In this document: piece by piece, positions 1 to 9,055 of the stretch
Numbering within the stretch: the first letter of the stretch is position 1
How the letters are laid out: every line of letters starts with the position of its first letter
NCBI GenBank assembly: GCA_026397915.1
Contig: JAPLTX010000039.1
Location: 92,954 to 156,953 of the forward strand
Direction of reading: 5' to 3'
DNA: 64,000 bases
Source of the DNA: Verrucomicrobiota bacterium
Lineage (GTDB): Bacteria > Verrucomicrobiota > Verrucomicrobiia > CAIQCK01
Translations under genes and position numbers: made by a program
The notes under the pieces: generated by a model
The model's input: only the letters and a program-made list of their open reading frames with translations
Told to the model about the DNA's origin: nothing
Database searches by the model: none

Positions 1-275
1 TCGTCTTCAGGAATTTCACGATGGACTTCAACGGCAATGTCATGCCCTGCTGCAACCTTCGCAGCGACAATCCCCAACACGCGCCTTACGTCCTGGGCAA
101 TGTGGCGCACGAAACCATCTTCGACATTTACTCCGGGCCTCCCTTCGCGCGATGGAGACGCGCCCTGTCAGGATTCGCACCCAAGTCGGCTCCCTGCAAA
201 CACTGCAAAGATGCCCCGATGAACAGTGTGCTGGACCGACTATTGACGGCCGCTTGGAACCTTTTCTCAAGCTGA
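1..275 (+). CDS. Radical SAM/SPASM protein, C-terminal fragment
   Basis: The reading frame is open from the first base (codons in phase with position 3), so the gene begins upstream of the window and only its last ~90 residues are seen. They contain a CC pair in the context NVMPCCNL and a later CKHC pair, the spacing expected of a SPASM auxiliary iron-sulfur domain. The segment between them (LGNV...IFDIY) matches the usual SPASM pattern in which the text after the first cysteines reads G-N-V/I...I..IW. The radical SAM core itself is not visible. It converges on the glycosyltransferase at 302 with a 26-base gap. The substrate is unknown. Confidence 0.75.
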   Translation, partial: VFRNFTMDFNGNVMPCCNLRSDNPQHAPYVLGNVAHETIFDIYSGPPFARWRRALSGFAPKSAPCKHCKDAPMNSVLDRLLTAAWNLFSS

Positions 276-301
276 TTCGCCGGCCAACACCGGTTCTACA
301 C

Positions 302-1390
302 TCACGGACTCCGCTGGCGGAATGCCTCCAGCAGCACACGTTCGGTCTGGCCAACCATGCTTTGAATGCTGTGGCGGGCGAGGATTCTTTCCCGGCCTTT
401 CTCTCCCATTGAGCGACGCCGTGCTTCGTCGGTGAGCAGCGCGATGATTGCCTCGGCGAAGCTAGTGGGATCGCGCGGCTCCACCAGCAAACCGGTGGAG
501 TCATCCACCACCAGTTCGGGGATGCCGCCGACGCGCGTGGCGATAACAGGCAGGCCCATCGCCATCGCCTCGATGATGGCGTTGGGCGAGGCCTCCGACG
601 CGGACGACAACGCGAACACCCAAGCTTTGCGCAGCGCCGGACGGACGTCGTCGTCGGCCGGCAGTAGTTTGATTCTCGATTCCAGCGACCAAGCCCGGAG
701 GCGCGCTTCCATCTCTGCCTTGAATGGCCCGTTGCCGACGATCTCAAACCGCGCTTGCGGGAGCCGCTGCGCCACGAGACTGAATGCCTCCAGCAGGTTC
801 AACGGGTCTTTTTCGGCAACCAACCGCCCTACGAAGACGACGGTGGGTTGCGGATCCTTGGCGTCAGGCTCGGGGCGGAACTCATCGGTGTCCACGGCGT
901 TGGGGATGACGGCGATGCGGTCCGGGGCCACCGCAAACCGGCGGACCATGATTTCCTTCAAGGCTTCGGCGTTGCAGATGATCTTGTTGGACAGGCGCCA
1001 TAGGAACCGTTCCTGTTGACGCGGCATGAGACTGCGATAACCAGAAACGATGACCGGCACGCGCGCCAGAGCGCCCAAGATTCTGCCCCAGATATTGGGC
1101 ACGACGGTAAGCGTGTAGAGGATCTGCGGCCGCGAGCGCAACAGCCGCCACGCCAGGCGGGCAATGGCGAGCGGTGTCACTATCCTGGCTTTGGAAAACC
1201 AGACGATGTTGATTCCCACTCCGGCTGCTTGGGAGGCCATGTCATTGCCACCTCGCAAGACCCACAGTTCGGGCAAGAACGTCGCGCGGTTCAATCGCTC
1301 CAGCAGACGGATCGCGTATTGTTGCGTGCCGCCAAACTCCAGATCCTGTAGTAGGACGACGATTGTGATCGGTTTCTTGGAATCGGTCAT
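302..1390 (-). CDS. GT4-family glycosyltransferase
   Basis: A 362-residue cytoplasmic enzyme of normal GT4 (GT-B fold) length. The N-terminal Rossmann half carries the acceptor-side glycine motif FGGTQQYAIRLLERL near residue 19. The C-terminal half has NAVDTDEFRP, the nucleotide-binding stretch FVGRLVAEKDPLNLLEA and the E-x7-E motif (SEASPNAIIEAMAMG) near residue 270. It has no signal peptide or membrane segment. The start codon at 1388-1390 is ATG. It is transcribed away from the ACP-dehydratase gene and probably belongs with the glycolipid island. Donor and acceptor sugars cannot be read from sequence. Confidence 0.9.
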   Translation of the reverse strand: MTDSKKPITIVVLLQDLEFGGTQQYAIRLLERLNRATFLPELWVLRGGNDMASQAAGVGINIVWFSKARIVTPLAIARLAWRLLRSRPQILYTLTVVPNIWGRILGALARVPVIVSGYRSLMPRQQERFLWRLSNKIICNAEALKEIMVRRFAVAPDRIAVIPNAVDTDEFRPEPDAKDPQPTVVFVGRLVAEKDPLNLLEAFSLVAQRLPQARFEIVGNGPFKAEMEARLRAWSLESRIKLLPADDDVRPALRKAWVFALSSASEASPNAIIEAMAMGLPVIATRVGGIPELVVDDSTGLLVEPRDPTSFAEAIIALLTDEARRRSMGEKGRERILARHSIQSMVGQTERVLLEAFRQRSP

Positions 1391-1531
1391 CGTGTCAGTT
1401 TAAGAATGTTCGTCAGCGTAACGCGCGCCACTGAAGAAAGCAGTTGCTTTCTTGCAAGGTTTCTTGTTTGGTGACGATCATTGAAGTATTGGGAACGTCG
1501 TGATAGTTCTAAACGGGCATTGTATTTGTAT
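1391..1531. promoter_or_regulatory. Divergent intergenic region, likely holding two promoters
   Basis: This 141-base region separates the minus-strand GT4 gene from the plus-strand lipid gene cluster, so promoters for both should lie here. It is clearly more AT-rich than its surroundings, ending in an AT-rich stretch directly before the ATG at 1532. I cannot assign convincing -35/-10 hexamers by eye. An in-frame TTG at 1481 could extend the downstream protein by 17 residues. Confidence 0.35.
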
Positions 1532-2407
1532 ATGGACAACACTCTCTCGGAAAGAGACATCACTGATCTGAAGGAAACGCTGAGGCGGTGCAGTCCGGAA
1601 ACCATCGAGGCGGCGATTCGGTTCCGCCAAGGCGGCGATCCGACAGCGTTGCGCACAGTTGTCTATGGCGTTATTCGACGTTACCAGCCGGCGAGTGCGG
1701 GCGTGCGATTGGAAAAGGCGGGCGACGACACTTCTCTGATTCAAGACCTGGGGTTGGACTCGCTGACTTTGTTGGAGATTGTGCTCACCATAGAGGAAAC
1801 CCTCAAGGTGCAGATTAACAACGAGGAATTGAAAGAAATCCGCACGCTGGGCAAACTCAACCAGTTTCTGCAAAACAAGGTCGCCGGGGGATCAGTCGCG
1901 GTTTCTATGAAGCAATACAGCCATGAGCACATCGCGCTGGTGTTGCCGCAGCAGCCGCCGTTCCTGTTTTTGGACAGCGCCGAGTTGGGCGACGAGACGG
2001 TCAAGGCCGAGTATAAGATCAAGGGCAGCGAATTTTTTCTGGCGGGTCATTTCAAGGACGAACCGATCTTTCCGGCCTCGGTGCTGTTTGAGGCGATGGG
2101 GCAGGCGGCCTGCCTGTGGTTGCTGGAGAAGGCTCCAAAACTTCTGGCCAAGGAGATCAAGACCAACCACGTGTTCTTCGCCACGCTTGACGGCGCGCAC
2201 GTCTATCGCAAGGCCCGGCCCGGCCAGCAACTAACCTTCGAAGGCAAACTGGTCAAACTCCGCGACCCGTTGGCTATCTTCAGTTGCTCGGCGAGTTCCA
2301 ACGGTGACCGCATCGCTGCGATTGACCGACTGGTGCTGGCTTTTGGCGAACAGTTGGCGCCAGAGGAAGCGCCGACGACCACCTCGCCGTCCGGCGCGAC
2401 CGCTTGA
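1532..2407 (+). CDS. Acyl carrier protein-FabZ-like dehydratase fusion
   Basis: A 291-residue two-domain protein. Residues ~55-115 form an acyl carrier domain with the phosphopantetheine attachment motif DLGLDSL (Ser77). Residues ~130-280 form a hot-dog-fold dehydratase resembling FabZ, with LPQQPPFLFLD at its start, GHF (His173) and FEAMGQ (Glu187) as the expected catalytic pair. The usual PGV after the His block is replaced by PAS. About 50 N-terminal residues are unassigned. ATG at 1532 was chosen; it has no clear ribosome-binding site, and an upstream TTG at 1481 is possible. ACP and FabZ are normally separate proteins, so the fusion points to a dedicated acyl chain rather than housekeeping synthesis. 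It is followed after 13 bases by the ketosynthase. Confidence 0.85.
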   Translation: MDNTLSERDITDLKETLRRCSPETIEAAIRFRQGGDPTALRTVVYGVIRRYQPASAGVRLEKAGDDTSLIQDLGLDSLTLLEIVLTIEETLKVQINNEELKEIRTLGKLNQFLQNKVAGGSVAVSMKQYSHEHIALVLPQQPPFLFLDSAELGDETVKAEYKIKGSEFFLAGHFKDEPIFPASVLFEAMGQAACLWLLEKAPKLLAKEIKTNHVFFATLDGAHVYRKARPGQQLTFEGKLVKLRDPLAIFSCSASSNGDRIAAIDRLVLAFGEQLAPEEAPTTTSPSGATA

Positions 2408-2420
2408 CGCCGCGCCATTT

Positions 2421-3698
2421 ATGCCGCCCATGAAACGCGCCGTCGTTACAGGGTTGGGATTCGTCACGAGCATCGGCAACAGCCGCGAACAGGTTTTGCG
2501 CAGCCTCAAGGAATGCCGCACCGGCGTGGAACTGTTCCCGGATTTTGCCGGTGCCGATGTGCCCGTAAAACTGGCGGGCACTGTCAAGGGATTCAGCTTT
2601 CCGACGCCGGAGTTCGAAGACTGGACCTATCCTGCCGAATACCAACTCAGCCGCGAGCAACTGCGGCCGATGACGCCCAACGCCCTCTACGCTTTCTGTG
2701 CGATGCAGCAAGCGATCCGCGCAGCACAGCTCATGCCCGAGCAGGTCGCAAACCCGCGCACCGGCATCATGTGCGCGTCGGCTGGCTCAATGTGGATGGC
2801 CTACCATAATTTTCACACGATGGTCACCCGTGGCGTGAGCCGTTGCCAGCCGATGGCTGTCGTCAACAGCATTCCCGGATCTCTTTATATCAATCTCGTC
2901 TCTTGCTTCAAACTCAAGGGCGGCTCGCTTGGTTGTTCCAGCGCCTGCTCCTCGTCGGCTCACGCGATGGGGTTGGCCGTGGACTTGATCCGGCAGGGGC
3001 GGCAGGACATCGTCTTTGTCGTCGGGGCCGAGGACTGCAACAAGTTCAGCATCCTGCCCTTCGCCAGCATCCGCGCGCTCAGCGTGCAAGCCGATCCGGA
3101 AAAATCCCCCTGCGCTTTCGATGTGAAACGTGACGGTTTTGTCGGCACCGGCGGCGCGAGCGTGCTCGTGGTCGAGAATCTGGAGCACGCCCGGCGGCGC
3201 GGGGCCTGCATCGGCGCCGAAGTTCTTGGATGGGGACAGGCCTCTGACGGCTACAACGTCATTGCGCCCGATCCGAACGGCGACGGGCTGGCGCGAGCCA
3301 TGAAGCAGACGCTGCAAGACGCGAACCTCAAACCAGAGGAGGTGGATTACATCAACGCTCACGCCACCTCGACGCCAATCGGCGACATCAGCGAATGCCG
3401 CGCCCTTCGGCAGGTGTTCGCCGGCGGCAAAGTCCCGTTCATCAGCAGCACCAAGAGCCTCACCGGCCACGGTTTATCGCTGGCGGGCGCAATGGAGGCG
3501 GCCTTTTGCTGTCTCGCCTTGCAGGAGAAATTCACGCCCGTCTCTGCACACATCACCGAGTTGGACCCCGAATGCAAGGGACTGCCGATCGTGACGCGTC
3601 CGATCGCTGACGCGCCACGAATCGCCCTGAGCAACTCCAGCGGCTTCGGCGGTTCCAACGTTTGTCTCGCGCTCCGGCGTTGGGAACATGGAGAGTAA
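2421..3698 (+). CDS. Beta-ketoacyl-ACP synthase (FabF/KAS II type)
   Basis: A 425-residue thiolase-fold condensing enzyme of usual KAS II length. The triad is complete: Cys176 (CSSACSSSAH), His314 (NAHATSTP) and His350 (STKSLTGHGL). It should extend an ACP-bound acyl chain with malonyl-ACP, presumably working with the ACP-dehydratase just upstream and the reductase just downstream. Two in-frame ATGs, at 2421 and 2430, both give a normal N-terminus (MKRAVVTGLGFVTSIG). It overlaps the next gene by 11 bases, indicating translational coupling. No chain-length-factor partner is seen. Confidence 0.92.
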   Translation: MPPMKRAVVTGLGFVTSIGNSREQVLRSLKECRTGVELFPDFAGADVPVKLAGTVKGFSFPTPEFEDWTYPAEYQLSREQLRPMTPNALYAFCAMQQAIRAAQLMPEQVANPRTGIMCASAGSMWMAYHNFHTMVTRGVSRCQPMAVVNSIPGSLYINLVSCFKLKGGSLGCSSACSSSAHAMGLAVDLIRQGRQDIVFVVGAEDCNKFSILPFASIRALSVQADPEKSPCAFDVKRDGFVGTGGASVLVVENLEHARRRGACIGAEVLGWGQASDGYNVIAPDPNGDGLARAMKQTLQDANLKPEEVDYINAHATSTPIGDISECRALRQVFAGGKVPFISSTKSLTGHGLSLAGAMEAAFCCLALQEKFTPVSAHITELDPECKGLPIVTRPIADAPRIALSNSSGFGGSNVCLALRRWEHGE

Positions 3699-4521
3699 AC
3701 GTCCGTCAACCGTTTTGCTGACCGGGGCCAGTTCCGGCATCGGTTTGGAAATTGTGCGCCTGCTCGCCGCGCGTGGCTGCGAAGTCTGGGGCACGTCGCG
3801 TGACGCGGCCAAGCTGCCACAGCTCCCACATTTTCATCCCCTGCGGATGGATTTGACTGATGACGCGTCTATCCGTGAAAGCTTCGCGCAGGCGCAGCGC
3901 GAGGCGGGCGGGTTTGACGTGCTCATCAACAACGCCGGTTCCGCCGTCTTCGGCCCGACCGCCTTGATGCCTGTCGAGATGATGCGCGAACAATTTCAGT
4001 TGCTCCTGCACGGCCCGATGGAATTGGTCCGACTCTCGCTGCCCGCGATGTGTCAATGCGGCTGCGGCCTTATCGTCAACATCACTTCGCTGGCCGGCAC
4101 GTTCCCGATTCCCTACATGGCCGCCTACAGCGCGGCCAAGGGCGCGCTCAGCGCCTGTAGCCAGTGCCTGCGTCTCGAACTTGCCGGCACGCCCGTTCGG
4201 GTCGTGGACGTGCAGCCGGCTGACATCAACACGGCATTTCACACAGCCACACGCCGCGTCGCCGCCGATACCGACCACACGCGTCAGGAAGCGGTTTGGG
4301 AAATCCAGCGCCGCAACATGGCCGCCGCGCCGCCGCCGCAGTGCGTGGCCGAAGCAGTTTGGCGTGTCATCAACGATCGGAATCCGCCGCCGGTGGTCGC
4401 GGTGGGCAGCTTCTTTCAGGCGAAACTCGGACCGTGGGCAGCCCGATTTCTGCCAGCGCGATGGCTGGACTGGTTTTTACGCCGATACTATGGGATTCAA
4501 GACGGGAGTCGTGGATCGTGA
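3688..4521 (+). CDS. Short-chain dehydrogenase/reductase
   Basis: A 277-residue classical SDR. The NAD(P)-binding TGASSGIG motif is at residues 12-19, NNAG at 81-84, and the catalytic Ser134, Tyr147 and Lys151 (YSAAK) are all present. It is longer than FabG (~245 residues), with a C-terminal extension ending in a tryptophan- and arginine-rich stretch typical of SDRs that act on lipids. Between a ketosynthase and a radical SAM enzyme, a ketoacyl or ketosphinganine-like reductase role is plausible but inferred. It overlaps both neighbours: 11 bases upstream and the 4-base GTGA downstream. Confidence 0.9.
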   Translation: MESKRPSTVLLTGASSGIGLEIVRLLAARGCEVWGTSRDAAKLPQLPHFHPLRMDLTDDASIRESFAQAQREAGGFDVLINNAGSAVFGPTALMPVEMMREQFQLLLHGPMELVRLSLPAMCQCGCGLIVNITSLAGTFPIPYMAAYSAAKGALSACSQCLRLELAGTPVRVVDVQPADINTAFHTATRRVAADTDHTRQEAVWEIQRRNMAAAPPPQCVAEAVWRVINDRNPPPVVAVGSFFQAKLGPWAARFLPARWLDWFLRRYYGIQDGSRGS

Positions 4522-6116
4522 ACGTATTGCTCGTAAACCCTGAATTGCCACTCTCGTTCTGGAGCCTTCGACAGACATGCGCGAGCATGGGGGCGAAGGC
4601 GCTGGTCGTGCCGCTGGGACTCGCAACCGTGGCTGCGCTGCTGCCGCGCCAATGGAAGTTGCGCATTGTGGACCTCAACGTCCGGGCTATTGCGGAAGAT
4701 GATTGGAACTGGACGGAGATGGTCATTGTTTCGGGGATGATCGTCCAGAAGGACAGCCTGTTGAACGTCGTGCGAGGGGCCAAGGCCAGACGCAAGACCG
4801 TCGCGGTCGGCGGGCCTTATGCCACGTCCGTTCCGGAACCGGTCCTCAAGGCCGGCGCGGACTACGTCATTCGTGGTGAAGGCGAGAACATCGTGCCCGA
4901 GTTCGTGGAGGCCCTTAAGAATGGCAACGCACGGCGGGTTTTCGAGTCCTCCGAAAAGCCCCAGATGGGAGCATCACCCGTGCCGCGTTTCGACCTGTTG
5001 CACGCTGGCGATTATGTGACCATGGCAATCCAGACTTCGCGCGGTTGTCCGTATGACTGCGAGTTCTGTGACATCATCAGCCTTTTTGGCCGCAAGATGC
5101 GATGCAAGACGGCCGATCAAGTAATCGAAGAACTGGAAGCGCTCCACCGGACCGGATGGCGCGGACTGGTCTTTGTCAGCGACGACAACTTCATCGGCAA
5201 CAAGACCCACGCGCGCGCCCTCCTCGGCAAACTGATCCCGTGGATGGAGAGCCGGGGCCATCCCTTCAATTTCTGGACACAAGCGTCCGTGGACCTGGGC
5301 GGCGATCTGGAGATGATTGACCTCATGACGGCGGCCAACTTCTCCCACGTCTTCATTGGTGTGGAGTCGCCGGACGAGGCCGTGCTCGAACTTAACCGCA
5401 AACACCAGAACATCCGCCATCCGCTTCTGGAATCGTTGAGCACCATTAACAAGAACGGACTCTCCGTCATCGCCAGCTTCGTGCTCGGTTTTGACAACGA
5501 ACGTCCCGGTGCGGGCCGCCGCATCTGCGAGTTTGCGGAGGCCGCAGGCGTGCCGATGGTGGCGCTCAACGTTCTCCAAGTGCTGCCGAACACCAAGCTC
5601 TGGCAGCGCCTTGAAGAAGAGGGCCGGCTGCTCCAAGAGCGGACCAGCGGGGAAACAACCGGCGGCCGACTCAACTACGTCCCGACCCGGCCTGAATCGG
5701 AAATCATGCAAGAGTTTGCGGACGCGTGGAACTATCTCTACGAACCTTCCCGCTACCTCGCCCGCGCCTGCCGCTCCTGTTTGGAGATGCGCCCCACGCG
5801 TCGCACCATGGCCGCCGCTCGCGGTGAGCGATTGTCTCCTCAGACGGTGGCGGCCAGGGTAACGTGGACTGGCAAACTCCGGACGCTGCGTCAGTTCTTG
5901 AGATTGATAGTGGCGCAGGGAATTGTGCCGCCGCTTTCGTTCCACTTCTGGAGCCGGTTGGTCGAGATGCGACGGCGGAATCCCAGCCGCCTTGTCAGAT
6001 ACCTCGGCCAATGCGATTTGGGCGAGAGCATGTTCGGCCTCAGAAGCGAGATAGCGAAAAGAGCCGCTGCGGCCGCCGAAGTGGAAGATGGGCGGAAACC
6101 AACGGATTTGAAATGA
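4518..6116 (+). CDS. B12-binding-type radical SAM protein (DUF4070-like)
   Basis: A 532-residue enzyme. Residues ~1-140 form a Rossmann-like cobalamin-binding-type domain (NVLLVNPE at the start, VAVGGPYAT near 97). The radical SAM core follows, with its CxxxCxxC cluster (RGCPYDCEFCD; Cys177, Cys181, Cys184). The downstream sequence (DDNFIGNK, FIGVESP, SFVLGFDNE) resembles the B12-radical SAM class with a C-terminal DUF4070. GTG at 4518 is chosen because it gives the conserved N-terminus and overlaps the SDR stop by four bases. Relatives act on hopanoids and other lipids; the reaction here is unknown. The next gene overlaps its stop by four bases. Confidence 0.88.
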   Translation: MNVLLVNPELPLSFWSLRQTCASMGAKALVVPLGLATVAALLPRQWKLRIVDLNVRAIAEDDWNWTEMVIVSGMIVQKDSLLNVVRGAKARRKTVAVGGPYATSVPEPVLKAGADYVIRGEGENIVPEFVEALKNGNARRVFESSEKPQMGASPVPRFDLLHAGDYVTMAIQTSRGCPYDCEFCDIISLFGRKMRCKTADQVIEELEALHRTGWRGLVFVSDDNFIGNKTHARALLGKLIPWMESRGHPFNFWTQASVDLGGDLEMIDLMTAANFSHVFIGVESPDEAVLELNRKHQNIRHPLLESLSTINKNGLSVIASFVLGFDNERPGAGRRICEFAEAAGVPMVALNVLQVLPNTKLWQRLEEEGRLLQERTSGETTGGRLNYVPTRPESEIMQEFADAWNYLYEPSRYLARACRSCLEMRPTRRTMAAARGERLSPQTVAARVTWTGKLRTLRQFLRLIVAQGIVPPLSFHFWSRLVEMRRRNPSRLVRYLGQCDLGESMFGLRSEIAKRAAAAAEVEDGRKPTDLK

Positions 6117-7897
6117 GCGAGGATGTTCCTACACACAAGTCGGCGCAGCCACGGTTAAGGTGGTCGCCGCGGAATTTCCGGTTTGACGAGTTGGACCGGG
6201 ATTCGGCCTGTATTCCCTATGGCGAAGCGGATGTCGAGTTACCGGCGATCTTTTGGGGAAAAACAATTCGTGTGGAAGGTCGGCTCGTGGCGCCGGATCT
6301 CCCTTATAAACCGCGATGGGAGCCGCTCGCTGGTGTGCATACTTTTGAAAGACGCTGGCAGAAGTGTTTTCAGGTCGCAGGTGTCGTTCGCTGGCGGGAA
6401 TGTTTGGAAAGATGGATGGCTGCCCGACCGCGCATCTCCACTGCTCCGGCTTTGGAGGTGTCGCTCGACGGCGCACCGTTGTTTTGCCATACGCCCGCGC
6501 AAAGAGAGTTTGTCATTGAGGGCATGCTTCCGCCGCGACCCGACGGCCGGCAGGTGTTTCGGCTCGGTTTCCGGTTGAGGAACGTGATGGCGGCGGAGGT
6601 TCTTGCCGGGATTGCGCGATTCCTGCTGGCGGTGCCGATGCCTTTGGCGCTCTGGAAGCGGATGCGGGACTGGCAGTTCCGCAGCCTTCAACATCGCAGA
6701 TTGCGTCTGATCACGGTTTCGGTGGACGGCGAGTTGATCGTGGATTTTCGTGAACATGCCGTCGCGCCGGGGCCGGTGTTGAGAAAAGAGGTCCGTCCGG
6801 GGCTGAACATCGTGGGACATTTTCTGTCGGAACACAGCATGGGTGATGCGGCGCGCTGTTCGGTGCGGGCGGCGGACGCTGCTGGCGTTCCCACGTGTCT
6901 GGTGCACCTCCGTCTTCCGCTGACGAGTCCCCAAGGCGATGAGACGGTGAAGGCGCGGCTGTCGGAAGTGATGACGCAGCCCGTGAGCCTCTATCACATC
7001 AACGTGCGGGAAGCGGAGGAGATCGAGCAATACCACGGCGCGGGCTGGATGAGCGGCCGTTACAACATTGCCTATTGGGCGTGGGAGACGCGCGAGTTCC
7101 CCGAAGACTGGGTGCGGCACGCGCGGTGTTTCGACGAAATCTGGTGTCCATCGCGTTTCGCGGCGGAAGCCATTCAGATGCGCGTGCCGGTGCCGGTGTT
7201 GACAATGCCGCATGTGATCGAGTTCCCCGCGCCGGCCGGCGCGAATTTCCGGGCGAAGTTCGGGCTGCCGGAGCGCCTGTTTCTGTTCCTGTTTGTGTTC
7301 GACCTGAACTCGTTGGCCGCGCGCAAGAACCCGGAGGCGGTGGTGGAAGCCTTCCGACGCGTCGTTTCGAAAAGCCCGGCGACGGGACTGGTGCTCAAGA
7401 CGCACAACGCATCGCGAAACGCCGCGGACATGGCGCGACTGCGCGAACAGATCGCCGGATTGCCGAACGTGTTTCTGATAGACCGCACGCTGCCCCGGCA
7501 CGAGGTCTATGAGTTGATGGCTTGCTGCGACGCGTTTGTGTCGCTGCATCACGCGGAAGGCTTCGGCCTCTGCGTGGCAGAGGCGATGTTCCTCGGTAAA
7601 CCGGTAGTCAGCACCGACTGGTCGGCGACAGCCGAGTATGTCACACCGCAGAATGGTTTCCCCGTGCACTATCGCCTCGCGCGCTTGGAGCATCACATTG
7701 ACGAATACATCCGGGGCAGCGAATGGGCCGAGCCGGATGTGGAACATGCCGCGTGGTGCATGGAGCAGCTTGCCGCCGATCCGAAGTTGTGCGCCGCGCT
7801 TGGCGCGCAGGCGGCCCGCGACGTGCGGGAACACTTTAGCGCTGAGGCGGTGGGCCGCCGCTACGCGAGACGGTTGGAGAGCATTCTGTTTTGGTGA
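6113..7897 (+). CDS. GT4-family glycosyltransferase with long N-terminal domain
   Basis: A 594-residue protein. Residues ~330-590 are a GT4 catalytic domain with the donor-site motif HHAEGFGLCVAEAMFLGKP (E-x7-E) near 480, preceded by LFLFVFDLNSLAARKNPEAV. Residues ~1-230 are not a family I recognise; they are rich in Trp, Arg and Phe and contain a short hydrophobic stretch near 165. ATG at 6113 overlaps the previous stop as ATGA. It lies in the same operon as the ketosynthase, SDR and radical SAM genes, so a lipid-linked acceptor is likely, though inferred. Confidence 0.85.
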   Translation: MSEDVPTHKSAQPRLRWSPRNFRFDELDRDSACIPYGEADVELPAIFWGKTIRVEGRLVAPDLPYKPRWEPLAGVHTFERRWQKCFQVAGVVRWRECLERWMAARPRISTAPALEVSLDGAPLFCHTPAQREFVIEGMLPPRPDGRQVFRLGFRLRNVMAAEVLAGIARFLLAVPMPLALWKRMRDWQFRSLQHRRLRLITVSVDGELIVDFREHAVAPGPVLRKEVRPGLNIVGHFLSEHSMGDAARCSVRAADAAGVPTCLVHLRLPLTSPQGDETVKARLSEVMTQPVSLYHINVREAEEIEQYHGAGWMSGRYNIAYWAWETREFPEDWVRHARCFDEIWCPSRFAAEAIQMRVPVPVLTMPHVIEFPAPAGANFRAKFGLPERLFLFLFVFDLNSLAARKNPEAVVEAFRRVVSKSPATGLVLKTHNASRNAADMARLREQIAGLPNVFLIDRTLPRHEVYELMACCDAFVSLHHAEGFGLCVAEAMFLGKPVVSTDWSATAEYVTPQNGFPVHYRLARLEHHIDEYIRGSEWAEPDVEHAAWCMEQLAADPKLCAALGAQAARDVREHFSAEAVGRRYARRLESILFW

Positions 7898-7921
7898 CCT
7901 GAAAAAGCTGCCGATTGACCT

Positions 7922-9055
7922 ATGCCTGCTGTTTCCATGGTGGTTTGCCTGTATCGAGAGCGGGATTTCCTCTCGCGCCTGCTGGCTCACGCGGAGGGTT
8001 GCTACGACGATCTCGTTGTGGTTCACGATGGGCCGGACCTTGACGATGTCCGCTTGCTTGTGGAAGCGCATGGCGGACGTTTCTTCGAGAGGCCGCGCCG
8101 GTTTGCGCATGAGTCACACTTCATCTTCGCGTGGAAACAGTGCCGTCACGACTGGATCTTCCGCCCCGACGCCGACGAATTTCCAAGTCCTGAACTGGCG
8201 GAATGGTTCCGAAATTTCCGAACCGCTCCGGAGCCGGCGGCTGACACCAGCGGCTTTGAGTTCATCTTCCCGCTCTGGAATGGCTCGTCGCAGGCAACCT
8301 CGCGCTGGCCGTATCGCCAGGCTCTTTTCAACCGCCAGCACATCCGCTTCGTCGGTTTGAGTGAGCAATGGTTTGTCACCGACGGCAAATGGGAGCGTGT
8401 CGCGCGCATTCTCTGCCACGAGCCGGGCAACAAGAACTACGGCGTGGATTATCTGCTGCGCGTGGCCAAGCGCAAACGCTGGCTGTATGCGACCGTGCTG
8501 GGCCTGATGCGCCCGCCCGCCGCTCTGGATTGCTGGCGCTGGGAAGACGCCGGCTGGCCGAAGAAGTGGGAGGCGGTCCGCCGGCATCCGTTGCGGACGG
8601 CGGTGACACGGCTCTTCAGTTCCTTCTGGGGGAATGCCCGCGAGATGATACAGAGCGGCGAGCCTTTCAAACCGTTGTTGTTGACGCACTATCCGCTCCA
8701 TCACTGGATCACCTGCACGACCTTTCGCGCTGTGCAAAAGGAATGGGCGCGCGTGCAGTTACTGGGCTTGGAGCCGGGCGGCATGGTGGAACGAGGCGGT
8801 AGCCCGCAGCGCGTCTTCATTCTCGACGGCGCCGGCGCGGACGCTAAGTGGGAATCCGCGCAGCGTTCTGCTGGCAGTTGCTGGATCGTTTCCAGAAACA
8901 CGCCCCAAAACGACGTGCGGCGGATCAGCGAACTTCGAGCGCGCGTATTGATGCGGCTGGACGACCTCTTGATTCACTCCGCCGACCAAGTGGCTTGGGC
9001 CGACGAGTTTCTCTGCCGAAACCTGGTCTGCGGCGATACGACGCCTACCGGCTAG
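7922..9055 (+). CDS. GT2-type glycosyltransferase
   Basis: A 377-residue GT-A-like enzyme. The N-terminus (MPAVSMVVCLYRERDFLSRL) matches family 2 nucleotide-diphosphosugar transferases, and DDLVVVHDGPD is the first nucleotide-binding block. The metal-binding region reads FRPDADEFPSPE around residue 80. The rest is Trp-rich and unlike housekeeping GT2 enzymes, so it may be a divergent branch. ATG at 7922 lies 24 bases after the previous gene. It ends tail-to-tail with the next, minus-strand gene, overlapping by 11 bases. Confidence 0.8.
   Translation: MPAVSMVVCLYRERDFLSRLLAHAEGCYDDLVVVHDGPDLDDVRLLVEAHGGRFFERPRRFAHESHFIFAWKQCRHDWIFRPDADEFPSPELAEWFRNFRTAPEPAADTSGFEFIFPLWNGSSQATSRWPYRQALFNRQHIRFVGLSEQWFVTDGKWERVARILCHEPGNKNYGVDYLLRVAKRKRWLYATVLGLMRPPAALDCWRWEDAGWPKKWEAVRRHPLRTAVTRLFSSFWGNAREMIQSGEPFKPLLLTHYPLHHWITCTTFRAVQKEWARVQLLGLEPGGMVERGGSPQRVFILDGAGADAKWESAQRSAGSCWIVSRNTPQNDVRRISELRARVLMRLDDLLIHSADQVAWADEFLCRNLVCGDTTPTG

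Noticed and set aside
1481..1531. TTG start extending the ACP-dehydratase by 17 residues
   Set aside because: The extra residues resemble no carrier-protein N-terminus and there is no better ribosome-binding site. ATG at 1532 is preferred, though not proven.
1532..4521. An aryl-polyene or flexirubin cluster reading for the lipid genes
   Set aside because: The ACP, ketosynthase, dehydratase and reductase fit, but no chain-length factor, ammonia-lyase, thioesterase or second carrier is present, whereas an alpha-oxoamine synthase and FtsX-type exporter are. A different product is likelier.
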